DNA from: CAYMZZ01 sp046297935
GTDB lineage: Bacteria; Bacteroidota; Bacteroidia; Chitinophagales; Chitinophagaceae
Reading direction: 5' to 3'
Length of the DNA: 64,000 nt
NCBI GenBank assembly: GCA_046297935.1
Contig: JBKBHA010000007.1
Location: forward strand, 124,001 to 188,000
Shown here: positions 44,145-51,769 of the stretch, in pieces
How the letters are laid out: each line of letters starts with the position of its first letter
Numbering within the stretch: the first letter of the stretch is position 1
The notes under the pieces: model-generated
What the model was told of the DNA's origin: nothing
Seen by the model: the letters and a program-made list of their open reading frames with translations, nothing else
Database searches by the model: none
Made by a program: the position numbers and the translations under genes

Positions 44145-44528
44145 ATGTGGGTTCAACCATTCTTTTTTATTCGCGTGGGGCGAAAATATGTGAAGATTAA
44201 TCTGTACGAGATAGTCTATATCGAGTCGCTTGCCAACTACATCAAAATATTTACGGATGTGGGCACATATCTCACGCCCATGACGATGAAGCAATGCATC
44301 CGGATGCTGCCTGACCATTTGTTCAGTCGAATAAATCGTGGTACCATCGTTCCCATTCATCGTATACTTTCCTTTGATAAAGATGGCGTTACTCTGGAAG
44401 GCAAGAAATTCTCTTTTGGTGAGGGCTGCAAGAAAGAACTGGAAGCCCGCATAGAAAAACTCACGCACGAACAAACACAAGCCATCTGCGCTCTGAAGCA
44501 GGAACAAGGGGGTAAAAGTTTCGGTTAA
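44145..44528 (+). CDS. LytTR DNA-binding domain protein without receiver
   Basis: 127 residues, almost only a LytTR domain (FFIRVGRKYVKINLYEIVYIESLANYIKIFTDVGTYLTPMTMKQCIRMLPDHLFSRINRGTIVPIHRILSF). This fold binds DNA as beta strands in regulators such as AgrA and LytR. The usual N-terminal receiver is absent and there is no kinase nearby, so it should be phosphorylation-independent or controlled at the level of its own expression. The long upstream region could hold its control sites. Confidence 0.9.
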   Translation: MWVQPFFFIRVGRKYVKINLYEIVYIESLANYIKIFTDVGTYLTPMTMKQCIRMLPDHLFSRINRGTIVPIHRILSFDKDGVTLEGKKFSFGEGCKKELEARIEKLTHEQTQAICALKQEQGGKSFG

Positions 44529-44539
44529 GGCCGTTAGTA

Positions 44540-44567
44540 GCAGGGGCGGCTGTGGGCCGCTCCATTT
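44540..44567 (+). terminator. Terminator of the LytTR gene
   Basis: GGGGCGGC pairs with GCCGCTCC (one G-T pair) followed by ATTTTTT. It lies about a dozen bases after the stop codon at 44528. Confidence 0.8.
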
Positions 44568-44616
44568 TTTAAGCGTTCAACAAGGTAGCTGCTTTCTCAT
44601 GGCAGTTGTCAGACTG

Positions 44617-44648
44617 TCCGGAGGGGATTTCTATCCCCTCCTTCTTTC
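44617..44648 (+). terminator. Second hairpin with pyrimidine tail
   Basis: GGAGGGGAT pairs with ATCCCCTCC around TTCT, then TTCTTTCC follows. It resembles the hairpin at 43519 (G-run, short AT loop, C-run, TTCTTT). No gene ends just before it on this strand, so it may be the 3' end of a small RNA or a back-up terminator. Confidence 0.5.
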
Positions 44649-44668
44649 CATAATGTGCCTTTTGGGTT

Positions 44669-44703
44669 GCGGCTCCTGTTCAGAACAGGGGCCGCTCTTT
44701 TAT
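44669..44703 (+). terminator. Third hairpin, overlaps the end of the nudix gene
   Basis: GCGGCTCCTG (44669-44678) pairs with CAGGGGCCGC (44686-44695) with further pairing inside, then TCTTTTATA on the plus strand. The minus-strand tail is not T-rich. The nudix stop codon (44680-44682) lies in the loop side, so the hairpin also forms in the 3' end of that message. Confidence 0.55.
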
Positions 44704-45150
44704 AATCCTGGCAACAATTTTATCAATGGGAAGATTTACCGATTGATCGGAGAACCGATCCCAGTCGATGAAGCGAAAAGTTTCGATTTCTCCCTTTTCC
44801 CTGTAAACGGTCAATTGGTTGTCATCAAAGTCGAATTCTTTTTCGCGCAGAGCCACCCGAATGGGCTCAAGTGCCTGCACCTGATAATAAATGGACAGAA
44901 TTTGGTGCGCTTTGTTGAAAGCAGAGGGCTGAAAAAAATCGGTTGTATAAATATGATCAAGGACTTCAACGGCCAGGCCCATTTCTTCCACGAACTCGCG
45001 CTTCAGACAGTCACGGGTGCCTTCCCCCAACTCCATCCCACCGCCGGGAAATTTGGTGTAAAAGGACCCGCGTATATATTCATCGCTAACCAGAATTTGC
45101 CGGGCTTCATTTATCAAGATACCGTAAACACGAATAGTGATACTTTCCAT
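44680..45150 (-). CDS. NUDIX hydrolase
   Basis: 156 residues. The Nudix box is complete: GGGMELGEGTRDCLKREFVEEMGL fits G-x5-E-x7-REU-x-EE-x-GU. These enzymes hydrolyse a nucleoside diphosphate linked to another group; the substrate is unknown. It is the last gene of the dapF-corA-nudix unit, 6 bases after corA. Confidence 0.9.
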   Translation of the reverse strand: MESITIRVYGILINEARQILVSDEYIRGSFYTKFPGGGMELGEGTRDCLKREFVEEMGLAVEVLDHIYTTDFFQPSAFNKAHQILSIYYQVQALEPIRVALREKEFDFDDNQLTVYREKGEIETFRFIDWDRFSDQSVNLPIDKIVARIIKERPLF

Positions 45151-45156
45151 TCGGAA

Positions 45157-46095
45157 TCAGACGATTTTCTTCCGTAAAAATAACCAGCCAATAACGAGTG
45201 ATATCATAAGCGACAGCAGAACGACCAGGTAAAATGCATTGGGAGAATTTTCGAAACCGTTGGGAACGTTCATGCCAAACAAACTGGCAATCAACACAGG
45301 AAAAGTTAATACGATAGTGATTACCGACAGGCGTTTTAACACCTGGTTTTGATTATTGGCGATGATACTGGCGAAGGCGTCGAGGGTGCTGCTTAAAATG
45401 GTGGTGTACACGTTGGCCATTTCAAGGGCCTGCGAATTATCGACGATCAAATCGTTCAGGAACTCACGTTCTTCTTCATTCAGCCCCATAAAATTCGTTC
45501 GTTCCAGTTTCATAAAAAGCAGCTCATTCGAACGCAGCGCTGTCACAAAATAAACAAGACTTTTCTGAATCCTCATCAGCTCAAGCAGGTATTCATTTCG
45601 GCTGGAGTCGTATAATTTTTGTTCAAACACATTCCTGCGCTGATTGATCTCCTTGAGATGTTCCATGAAATTCTGAACAACCTTTTCAAATATTTTCAAC
45701 ACCATCATATTCTTCTTATCGGCATTGCGGTTTTGAAAACTGTTCAGAAACTTCTTGATAGCAGTATTTTCAAAGGAGTTAACCGTCAGAATCTGATTAT
45801 GGGTCAGAATGATACAAATGGGAATAGTAATATAGTAGGCATCACTATCGTTGAAAGAATTATTCTCTGTGGGCGTTTTTATCACAATCAGCCGCACATT
45901 GTCTTCTTTCTCGAATCGACTGCGCTCATCAATATCCAGCGAATCGGTTAAAAAGTCGAGAGGGATCTCCAGTTCCTCCGACAATTCACTAAACTCCTCC
46001 TGTTTGAGTGGAGGCAACACGTTGATCCAGGCTGCATCCTCCGGACGATCCACTTCCTGAGTGCGATGATTGATATTTTGAAAGTACTGTACCAA
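45157..46095 (-). CDS. corA: CorA-type magnesium/divalent-cation channel
   Basis: 312 residues. A large cytoplasmic N-terminal domain is followed by two C-terminal membrane spans with the signature Gly-Met-Asn: LIASLFGMNVPNGFEN. It lets Mg2+ (or Co2+/Ni2+) across the inner membrane as a pentamer. It sits 3 bases after dapF and 6 before the nudix gene, so the three are co-transcribed. Confidence 0.95.
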   Translation of the reverse strand: MVQYFQNINHRTQEVDRPEDAAWINVLPPLKQEEFSELSEELEIPLDFLTDSLDIDERSRFEKEDNVRLIVIKTPTENNSFNDSDAYYITIPICIILTHNQILTVNSFENTAIKKFLNSFQNRNADKKNMMVLKIFEKVVQNFMEHLKEINQRRNVFEQKLYDSSRNEYLLELMRIQKSLVYFVTALRSNELLFMKLERTNFMGLNEEEREFLNDLIVDNSQALEMANVYTTILSSTLDAFASIIANNQNQVLKRLSVITIVLTFPVLIASLFGMNVPNGFENSPNAFYLVVLLSLMISLVIGWLFLRKKIV

Positions 46096-46098
46096 GAA

Positions 46099-46875
46099 TT
46101 AAACTTTTCCCTCAAACACCCGCTCTGCAGGTCCACTCAACCAGATATTTTCGTAGCGGTCTTCGTCGAGACGATCGAATTCAACACTGAGGGTGCCGCC
46201 CAGGGTTTTAACCTGTACGTCATTGTACCCGTTTTCATTGTGATAACAAACCAGTGCAGAGGCAGTAACGCCGGTGCCGCAGGAATAGGTTTCGTCTTCC
46301 ACGCCCCGCTCGTAGGTGCGGACAATGATTTCATGGTCGCCCACCTGCTCCACAAAGTTTACGTTGATGCCTGTCTCTTCAAAGTCTTTGCTGTACCGGA
46401 TATCATGTCCTTTCTTGTACACATCCAGTTCCATTACATCGTTCACCAGCTTCACATAGTGTGGCGAACCAGTATTCAGTATAAAGTCGCCGTGGGCTTT
46501 CTTCACTTTAACTACATCCGCCATTTTCAATGAAACTACGCCGTCGAGGTCAATTTCGGCCTCGTGTTCGCCATCAACAGCCAGGAACCGATAAGTGCTG
46601 CGGTGGATGCCGAGATGATAGGCAAACTTCACAATGCAGCGGCCGCCGTTACCACACATGCTGCCTTCACGCCCATCTGAATTGTGGTAGCGCATCTCAA
46701 AATCGTAGCCCTCTTTGTTGTTAAGTAGCATAAAGCCATCGGCTCCCACGCCAAAGCGCCGATCGCAAAGCCGCCGGATGGTATCGTCATTCAAATGGTT
46801 GAATGCGCCATTTCGGTTGTCGACAATGATAAAGTCGTTGCCTGTTCCCTGATATTTTACAAATTCTAGTGCCAT
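46099..46875 (-). CDS. dapF: Diaminopimelate epimerase
   Basis: 258 residues. The two active-site cysteines are visible: SMCGNGGRCIVKF and SCGTGVTASALVC, with the ends KYQGTGNDFIIVDNR at the N-terminus as in the family. It converts LL- to meso-diaminopimelate for lysine and peptidoglycan. First gene of the unit with corA and the nudix gene. Confidence 0.97.
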   Translation of the reverse strand: MALEFVKYQGTGNDFIIVDNRNGAFNHLNDDTIRRLCDRRFGVGADGFMLLNNKEGYDFEMRYHNSDGREGSMCGNGGRCIVKFAYHLGIHRSTYRFLAVDGEHEAEIDLDGVVSLKMADVVKVKKAHGDFILNTGSPHYVKLVNDVMELDVYKKGHDIRYSKDFEETGINVNFVEQVGDHEIIVRTYERGVEDETYSCGTGVTASALVCYHNENGYNDVQVKTLGGTLSVEFDRLDEDRYENIWLSGPAERVFEGKV

Positions 46876-46885
46876 AGTTCCGGAG

Positions 46886-46893
46886 CAAAGTTA
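46886..46893 (-). promoter_or_regulatory. Bacteroidota -7 box of the dapF-corA-nudix operon
   Basis: TAACTTTG on the minus strand matches TAnnTTTG. The start codon at 46875 is about ten bases away, so the leader would be only a few nucleotides. No TTTG at the expected distance. Confidence 0.45.
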
Positions 46894-46972
46894 AACGCTG
46901 AATTCGGGAATTGGTTAAAATGTCAAGGTAGACCTGCAAATGGTTGAATTCCCCACACAAACAACTGTTCAA

Positions 46973-47851
46973 TCAGGAAAGTGATTCGGCTTTTTCAATG
47001 AATGTCTTTATAAGCGTTTCCACCGCTGCCTTGCCGTCTTTTGAAAAATTTTGCAGCACACGGTTGGCGACAATCGCGTTCAGTGCCAGGCAATGGTGGC
47101 CAAGTAAACTGCCCAGTCCGTAAATGGCAGAAGTTTCCATTTCGAAGTTGCTGATGCGGTGGGGGCCGAAACGAAAATCGGTGAGCCTGTTGATCAGATT
47201 GGGATTTCGAACACCGAGGCGTAGAACGCGCCCTTGCGGGCCATAAAATCCGGGGCAGGTTACCGTGATGCCCTGGTGAAATCCATTTACAAAATGTTTT
47301 AGCAGGGAAGGAGCGGCGCTATGGATATAGGGCATGCTCATGGGTGCTGTTATCTGTGTGTGGGTTATGAACGATTGCAGCAATTGTTTTTCTTCTTCGT
47401 TCTGTTCCATCCGGTAAAAATGCAGGAGGTTATCAACCCCCAACCCGTGAGTGCTGGCCACCAGCGAATCTACCGGGATATCCGCCTGCAGCGAGCCGGA
47501 GGTGCCAAGGCGGATGATATTCAGGCTCCGTAGTTTCTCGTTGGACTGACGGGTATCGAAGTCGATGTTGGCCAGGGCGTCTAACTCATTTATCACTATA
47601 TCAATATTGTCTGGACCAATGCCTGACGACAGCACGGTCAGTCTTTTTTTGCCAACCCGACCCGTGTGCGATACAAATTCGCGGTGCTTTTGACGAACTT
47701 CTATTTCATCGAAATACTTGCTTACCTCGGCCACGCGGTCGGGGTCGCCAACCGTGATAATCGTGTCGGCAATTTCCTCCGGGCGCAGGTCGAGGTGATA
47801 AACCGCCCCCCTTGTATTGATGATCAGTTCTGATTCGGCAATCCGGCCCAT
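46973..47851 (-). CDS. Nucleoside phosphorylase, uridine phosphorylase-like
   Basis: 292 residues. Family features: ITVGDPDRVAEVSKYFDE (phosphate-binding Gly-Asp-Pro-x-Arg), GRVGKKRLTVLSSGIGPDNIDIVINELDAL, RLGTSGSLQADIPVDSLV, and NFEMETSAIYGLGSLLGHHCLALNAIVANR near the C-terminus. It splits a pyrimidine (or purine) nucleoside with phosphate in the cytoplasm, a salvage reaction. Transcribed alone, divergent from tRNA-Cys. Confidence 0.92.
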   Translation of the reverse strand: MGRIAESELIINTRGAVYHLDLRPEEIADTIITVGDPDRVAEVSKYFDEIEVRQKHREFVSHTGRVGKKRLTVLSSGIGPDNIDIVINELDALANIDFDTRQSNEKLRSLNIIRLGTSGSLQADIPVDSLVASTHGLGVDNLLHFYRMEQNEEEKQLLQSFITHTQITAPMSMPYIHSAAPSLLKHFVNGFHQGITVTCPGFYGPQGRVLRLGVRNPNLINRLTDFRFGPHRISNFEMETSAIYGLGSLLGHHCLALNAIVANRVLQNFSKDGKAAVETLIKTFIEKAESLS

Positions 47852-47900
47852 AAACAGGAATTTCAGTAGTTTGCAATAGGACTATTCAACGAAAATACCC

Positions 47901-47908
47901 TATTTTTG
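47901..47908 (+). promoter_or_regulatory. Bacteroidota -7 box of tRNA-Cys
   Basis: TATTTTTG matches TAnnTTTG. A TTTG at 47870-47873 is 27 nt away, longer than the usual 19-21. Transcription would start near 47914, 15 nt before the tRNA. Confidence 0.45.
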
Positions 47909-47928
47909 CCATCCTTTAATTCAGAAAA

Positions 47929-47999
47929 GGTCCTTTGGCCGAGTGGCTAGGCAGAGCTCTGCAAAAGCTCGTACAGCGGTTCGAATCCGCTAGGGACCT
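47929..47999 (+). tRNA. tRNA-Cys (anticodon GCA)
   Basis: 71 nt. The acceptor stem GGTCCTT (47929-47935) pairs with AGGGACC (47992-47998, with a T-G pair), followed by discriminator T. Anticodon stem GAGCT/AGCTC encloses the loop CTGCAAA with anticodon GCA at 47961-47963. The T-arm has the standard GTTCGAATC. The CCA end is not encoded (CCC follows). Confidence 0.97.
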
Positions 48000-48006
48000 C
48001 CCTTAA

Positions 48007-48083
48007 CCGCCGAAGTGTAGGCTTAGGCGGAAAGCCAAAAGTAAAGACTCAATATGGGTTTTGCTTTTGGCTTTGTGTTTATT
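48007..48083 (+). terminator. Terminator hairpins after tRNA-Cys
   Basis: A first small palindrome (CCGCC...GGCGG, 48008-48030) is followed by a strong hairpin: AAAGCCAAAAG (48031-48041) pairs with CTTTTGGCTTT (48064-48074), with a GTGTTTATT tail. Probably terminates the tRNA transcript before the SDR gene. Confidence 0.7.
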
Positions 48084-48110
48084 CTGAATCTTTCTGCTAA
48101 ACTCGGCCCG

Positions 48111-48118
48111 TAACTTTG
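48111..48118 (+). promoter_or_regulatory. Bacteroidota -7 box of the SDR gene
   Basis: TAACTTTG matches TAnnTTTG. Predicted start of transcription near 48124, leaving a leader of about 44 nt before the ATG at 48168. Confidence 0.4.
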
Positions 48119-48167
48119 AACTCTTGGGCGCTGATGCCGTTATCCTTTCAAACCAAATTTTTGCAAA

Positions 48168-48884
48168 ATGACAGTATTAAATAACAAAGTCGCGTATATA
48201 ACCGGAGGTAGTAAAGGTATTGGCCTCGGTATAGCAAAAGCGTTATTGGATAAGGGTATGAGAGTTGCCATCTCGAGTCGCTCGCTACAATCGGCAGAAG
48301 CTGCTGCGAAAACTTTGGGAGCAGACGATGGTAAATTACTGGCGGTAGAGTCAGACGTCAGTTCGCTCGCTTCAGAACAAAAAGCGGTGGCCAACATTCT
48401 GAAGCATTTTGGCCAGTTGGATGTAGTGGTTGCCAACGCTGGCGTAGGACACCTGGTTGGATTTGAAGAATTAACGGAACAACAGTGGAATGAAACCATC
48501 AATACCAACCTGACGGGAGTTTTTCACACAGTGAAATCGTCGATCGACGCATTGAAACAATCAAAAGGTTATGTAATTACCATTGCCAGCCTTGCAGGCA
48601 CCAATTTTTTTGAAAGAGGTACGGCATATAACGCCAGCAAGTTTGGACTGGTTGGATTTTCGCAGGCTTTGATGATGGATGTACGTAAATATGGTATTAA
48701 GGTTACGACCATCATGCCGGGATCTGTTGCAACTGAATTCAACAATCATACTGTTAGTGAAGCCGACGCATGGAAAATACAGCCCGAAGATATTGGACAG
48801 ATTGTAACTGATTTACTCGAAATGCATCCGCGGACCCTACCCAGTAAAGTGGAAGTAAGGCCGGCAATGCCTGGTAAAGGCTGA
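48168..48884 (+). CDS. Short-chain dehydrogenase/reductase
   Basis: 238 residues. The NAD(P)-binding TGGSKGIGLGIAKAL and NAGVG motifs, a catalytic Ser in VITIASLAG and Tyr-x-x-x-Lys in AYNASKFGL are present, in the classical SDR order. The product of a 3-oxoacyl-ACP reductase (FabG-like) or other keto-reductase is possible; the substrate cannot be told from the sequence. Transcribed alone, after tRNA-Cys. Confidence 0.9.
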   Translation: MTVLNNKVAYITGGSKGIGLGIAKALLDKGMRVAISSRSLQSAEAAAKTLGADDGKLLAVESDVSSLASEQKAVANILKHFGQLDVVVANAGVGHLVGFEELTEQQWNETINTNLTGVFHTVKSSIDALKQSKGYVITIASLAGTNFFERGTAYNASKFGLVGFSQALMMDVRKYGIKVTTIMPGSVATEFNNHTVSEADAWKIQPEDIGQIVTDLLEMHPRTLPSKVEVRPAMPGKG

Positions 48885-49124
48885 ACAGTTTAACCACAGG
48901 AGGAAACAGCCGAAGTAGACACATCGGCTGCTTCCTTCAAATCTTTCGTCAAAATAAATTTGAACAGTCCGGAAATAAGTGGTATCTTCATTGTATTGAA
49001 CATTAGTTCTCCTTCATCTAGTCTGGATCAGTTTTAATTTTTACGCTTCTTCAGGTATCAATTTCTTCTCCTCTTTTCTCTTGTAGTAGTCCTTCTGTTA
49101 TTTTTAATTAATCAATCATTTAGT
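48885..49124. other. Intergenic region before the RRM gene
   Basis: About 240 bases, AT- and C/T-rich (runs such as TTCTTCTCCTCTTTTCTC near 49065-49080). No gene or exact TAnnTTTG box is visible (TATTTTTA at about 49099 has one mismatch). Long leaders of RRM genes are often regulatory, but I see no clear structure. Confidence 0.3.
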
Positions 49125-49397
49125 ATGACAAACATGTATGTGTCAAACCTGGGCTTTCATGTCCGGGAAGAAGATCTGAAGGACTTATTCGGGTCATTTG
49201 GAGAAGTTTTAGCAGCAAAAGTTATTATGGACCGTGAAACTGGTCGCAGCCGTGGCTTTGGTTTTGTGGAAATGCAATCTGCGGAAGAAGCAAACCAGGC
49301 GATGACTTCGCTTAACAACAAAGAAATTGAAGGCCGCAATATTTCTGTTAGCGTAGCGCGGGAAAGGGAAAGCCGCCCTCAACGCTCACGCTGGTAA
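49125..49397 (+). CDS. RNA-binding protein, single RRM domain
   Basis: 90 residues, almost only one RNA recognition motif. RNP2 is MYVSNL (residues 4-9) and RNP1 is RGFGFVEM (about 43-50), with LFGSFGEVLAAKVIMDRETGRS between and a basic tail (RERESRPQRSRW). Bacterial RRM proteins of this type bind RNA and are often cold-induced. It ends at a strong terminator, so it is monocistronic. Confidence 0.93.
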   Translation: MTNMYVSNLGFHVREEDLKDLFGSFGEVLAAKVIMDRETGRSRGFGFVEMQSAEEANQAMTSLNNKEIEGRNISVSVARERESRPQRSRW

Positions 49398-49420
49398 AAC
49401 AGTTCAGCGATTTTGAAAAA

Positions 49421-49453
49421 AAACTTCGGACTATGTCCGGAGTTTTTTTTTCT
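49421..49453 (+). terminator. Intrinsic terminator of the RRM gene
   Basis: AAACTTCGGAC (49421-49431) pairs with GTCCGGAGTTT (49435-49445), with one mismatch, followed by a run of T (49443-49451). It also sits before the convergent KAS III gene. Confidence 0.9.
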
Positions 49454-49473
49454 CCATTACTAAACGAACTGAG

Positions 49474-50547
49474 TCAGCACCTGTAAGTGACTGCATTAAT
49501 GTTCATGCCTGCTCCTACGGAAGCGAACATAATAATATCGCCAGCATGCAATTGATGGTCTTGAAGCTTGCCACGTTGTACCAGATCGTATAATGTGGGA
49601 ATAGTAGCAACAGAACTGTTGCCGAGCCAGTTGATACTCATGGGCAGTATCTTGTCGGGGACAGCATGGTTGTAGAGTGCAAAAAATCGATGAACAATCG
49701 CTTCGTCCATTTTCTCGTTGGCCTGGTGTAGAAAAATTTTTCTCAGACTTTCTATTGGCTGACCGCTTTCATCGAGGCATCGTTTCATGGCAACTGGTAC
49801 TTGCGACAAGGCATACTCATACACTTTTCTTCCCTTCATTTTAATAAAATGAGTGGCTGAATCGCAATTCGGTAATTCGGATCTTCCCATATCGATGTAA
49901 TCAACTTCTTCAATTGCGTGCGTGGCAACCAGACTTGAAAGCATTCCGGCACCTTCGGACCCAGATTCCTTGAATTCCAGAACCGTGGCGCCAGCTCCAT
50001 CGCTGAATATCATGCTATCGCGATCATAGAGGTCTATCACACGAGACAATGTTTCCGTACCAATCACCAATGCTTTACGCGCAATGCCCGCTTTGAAGAA
50101 TGCATCGGCCTGTATAACGCCCTGCAGCCAACCCGGGCAGCCGAACAGTATATCGTAAGCGATACAGGATGGATTGCGAATTCCAAGCGAATGCTTAATT
50201 CTGCAGGCCACAGAAGGAACATTCAATGACTGGTGTGTTTCCGAAAGCACATTACCGAAATTATGGGCCACAATGAGTTGATCAATTTCCTCCGGATTAA
50301 TGCCACTGTTTTCGATGGCCGCACGGGCCGCCAGCGCTCCGATATCAGAAGCGTTTAGAGAATCGTCCGCATAACGGCGTTCTTCAATTCCCGTAATCGC
50401 CTTAAACTTTCGGACAATCTCTTCTGAACTTGCCTTTAAGGGCTGCCCATCTGAATAAAAAGTCTGGCGCGCAAAATCCTGGTTGCTTTGTATTTTTTCG
50501 GGAATATGGCATCCACTTCCTGTTATGATCGTTCGCTGCAGGCTCAT
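49474..50547 (-). CDS. 3-oxoacyl-ACP synthase III (FabH-like)
   Basis: 357 residues from the ATG at 50547. The thiolase-fold Cys-His-Asn triad is present: Cys in DILFGCPGWLQGVIQ, His in FLHQANEKMDEAIV and Asn in WLGNSSVATIPTLYDL. KAS III enzymes join an acyl-CoA to malonyl-ACP; this one is longer than E. coli FabH and may use another starter or act in a secondary pathway. A longer start adds six residues. It is divergent from a CDP-alcohol phosphatidyltransferase gene. Confidence 0.9.
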   Translation of the reverse strand: MSLQRTIITGSGCHIPEKIQSNQDFARQTFYSDGQPLKASSEEIVRKFKAITGIEERRYADDSLNASDIGALAARAAIENSGINPEEIDQLIVAHNFGNVLSETHQSLNVPSVACRIKHSLGIRNPSCIAYDILFGCPGWLQGVIQADAFFKAGIARKALVIGTETLSRVIDLYDRDSMIFSDGAGATVLEFKESGSEGAGMLSSLVATHAIEEVDYIDMGRSELPNCDSATHFIKMKGRKVYEYALSQVPVAMKRCLDESGQPIESLRKIFLHQANEKMDEAIVHRFFALYNHAVPDKILPMSINWLGNSSVATIPTLYDLVQRGKLQDHQLHAGDIIMFASVGAGMNINAVTYRC

Positions 50548-50624
50548 AATCGGGTAAATTACCAAATTGCGTAAAATTTGACAAATTCCATTTAGCTATC
50601 TTAGAGTTACGGAAGCAATCTGGC

Positions 50625-51203
50625 ATGAAAAAACCAGCTTTTTATATTATCAATAGCATTACCGCTTACCGACTGGTCAGCTTTCCGGTACTGATCCTCC
50701 TCGTCATTTATGGACGTTTCGATATTTTCAAATGGATGTTGGGGGTCAGTTTTTTCACAGATGCCATAGATGGCTGGCTATCCCGAAAGTTTGGTGTCAC
50801 CAGCGTGTTCGGCTCGCGGCTCGATTCAATCGGAGACGATCTGACGGTGCTGGCCGGCATTATTGGCGTGCTGGTACTCGATGCAAACTTTTTTATCGAA
50901 AGATGGATGTACGTGGCTGCTTTACTGTTGTTATTGTTGGTGCAGGTCAGCATCGCACTGATCCGTTTTAGAAAACTGACCAGTTTTCATACCTACCTGG
51001 CAAAAATTGCGGCAGTAGCACAAGGGCTTTTTCTGTTGTCGTTTTTCTTCCTGCCCCAGTACGCTCCCTTGCTATTTGTCATTGCAGCCGCAATTACGGC
51101 GCTTGATCTGATCGAAGAAATTGTAATGGCTTTACTGTTGCCGGAGTGGAAAGCGGACGTAAAGGGGCTGTTTTTTCTAAAAGACAAAATTGTTTCAGAA
51201 TGA
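50625..51203 (+). CDS. CDP-alcohol phosphatidyltransferase family protein
   Basis: 192 residues with about five membrane spans. The family motif D-x2-D-G-x2-(A/S)-R-x8-G-x3-D-x3-D is present as DAIDGWLSRKF ... GSRLDSIGDD (about residues 43-70). The enzyme moves a phosphatidyl group from CDP-diacylglycerol to an alcohol such as glycerol phosphate or serine; the acceptor is not known. The next gene overlaps its stop codon (ATGA), so the two are translationally coupled. Confidence 0.9.
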   Translation: MKKPAFYIINSITAYRLVSFPVLILLVIYGRFDIFKWMLGVSFFTDAIDGWLSRKFGVTSVFGSRLDSIGDDLTVLAGIIGVLVLDANFFIERWMYVAALLLLLLVQVSIALIRFRKLTSFHTYLAKIAAVAQGLFLLSFFFLPQYAPLLFVIAAAITALDLIEEIVMALLLPEWKADVKGLFFLKDKIVSE

Positions 51204-51673
51204 TGAAGTCATTTCTTTTGGTTTCGACGTTCTTGTGGTTGCTGCCTCAACTGAATGCACAAGATGAACCGGTTTGGGAGCCGGAAACAAAGGGGAGTTT
51301 GGTAAATAAATTCAAGCCGGAACTCAAGTTGACCTTCCTTATAGATAGTGTGATTCTGGGTGAGAAGAGCTATGCGCTCAACCTGCAGAACACGATGCAA
51401 ATCGAATTCGAAAGCGATTACATTCAGGTGTTCGGTGATTATTATATCAAGATCTTTATCTCCAGAAATCAGGAATATGGCGAAAAGTATTACGGATGGC
51501 GATGGGATTATCTGAAGAAGACCGGCTCCACATTTACCAGAATAGGATACAATTACTATTCTCGAATTGAATACGATAAACCGATGCCTTCCAAATTTGC
51601 TTCGGGGTCTGGCTTTGGCACAGAGGGTGAGAAGGATTACCTGATGATTTACTACCGGTACCGCATCGAGTAA
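51200..51673 (+). CDS. Hypothetical exported protein
   Basis: 157 residues from the ATG at 51200, which overlaps the stop codon of the phosphatidyltransferase. A signal peptide (MMKSFLLVSTFLWLLPQLNAQ) is followed by a beta-rich, acidic body with aromatic strands (YYIKIFISRNQEYGEKYYGWRWDYL) and the end LMIYYRYRIE. I recognise no family. Coupling with the membrane enzyme suggests a shared role in the envelope. Confidence 0.7.
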   Translation: MMKSFLLVSTFLWLLPQLNAQDEPVWEPETKGSLVNKFKPELKLTFLIDSVILGEKSYALNLQNTMQIEFESDYIQVFGDYYIKIFISRNQEYGEKYYGWRWDYLKKTGSTFTRIGYNYYSRIEYDKPMPSKFASGSGFGTEGEKDYLMIYYRYRIE

Positions 51674-51769
51674 ACATTCCATTCATACTTTATAACATTC
51701 CATGTCTGATCTGCTTGATGTCGGCGAGGTGTCAGTATATTTTGCGGCCTGAACGACAAACCAACCAAC

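Noticed and set aside
44599..45177. 192-residue plus-strand frame over the nudix gene
   Set aside because: The minus strand has a complete Nudix box and operon context; the plus frame starts inside the hairpin run.
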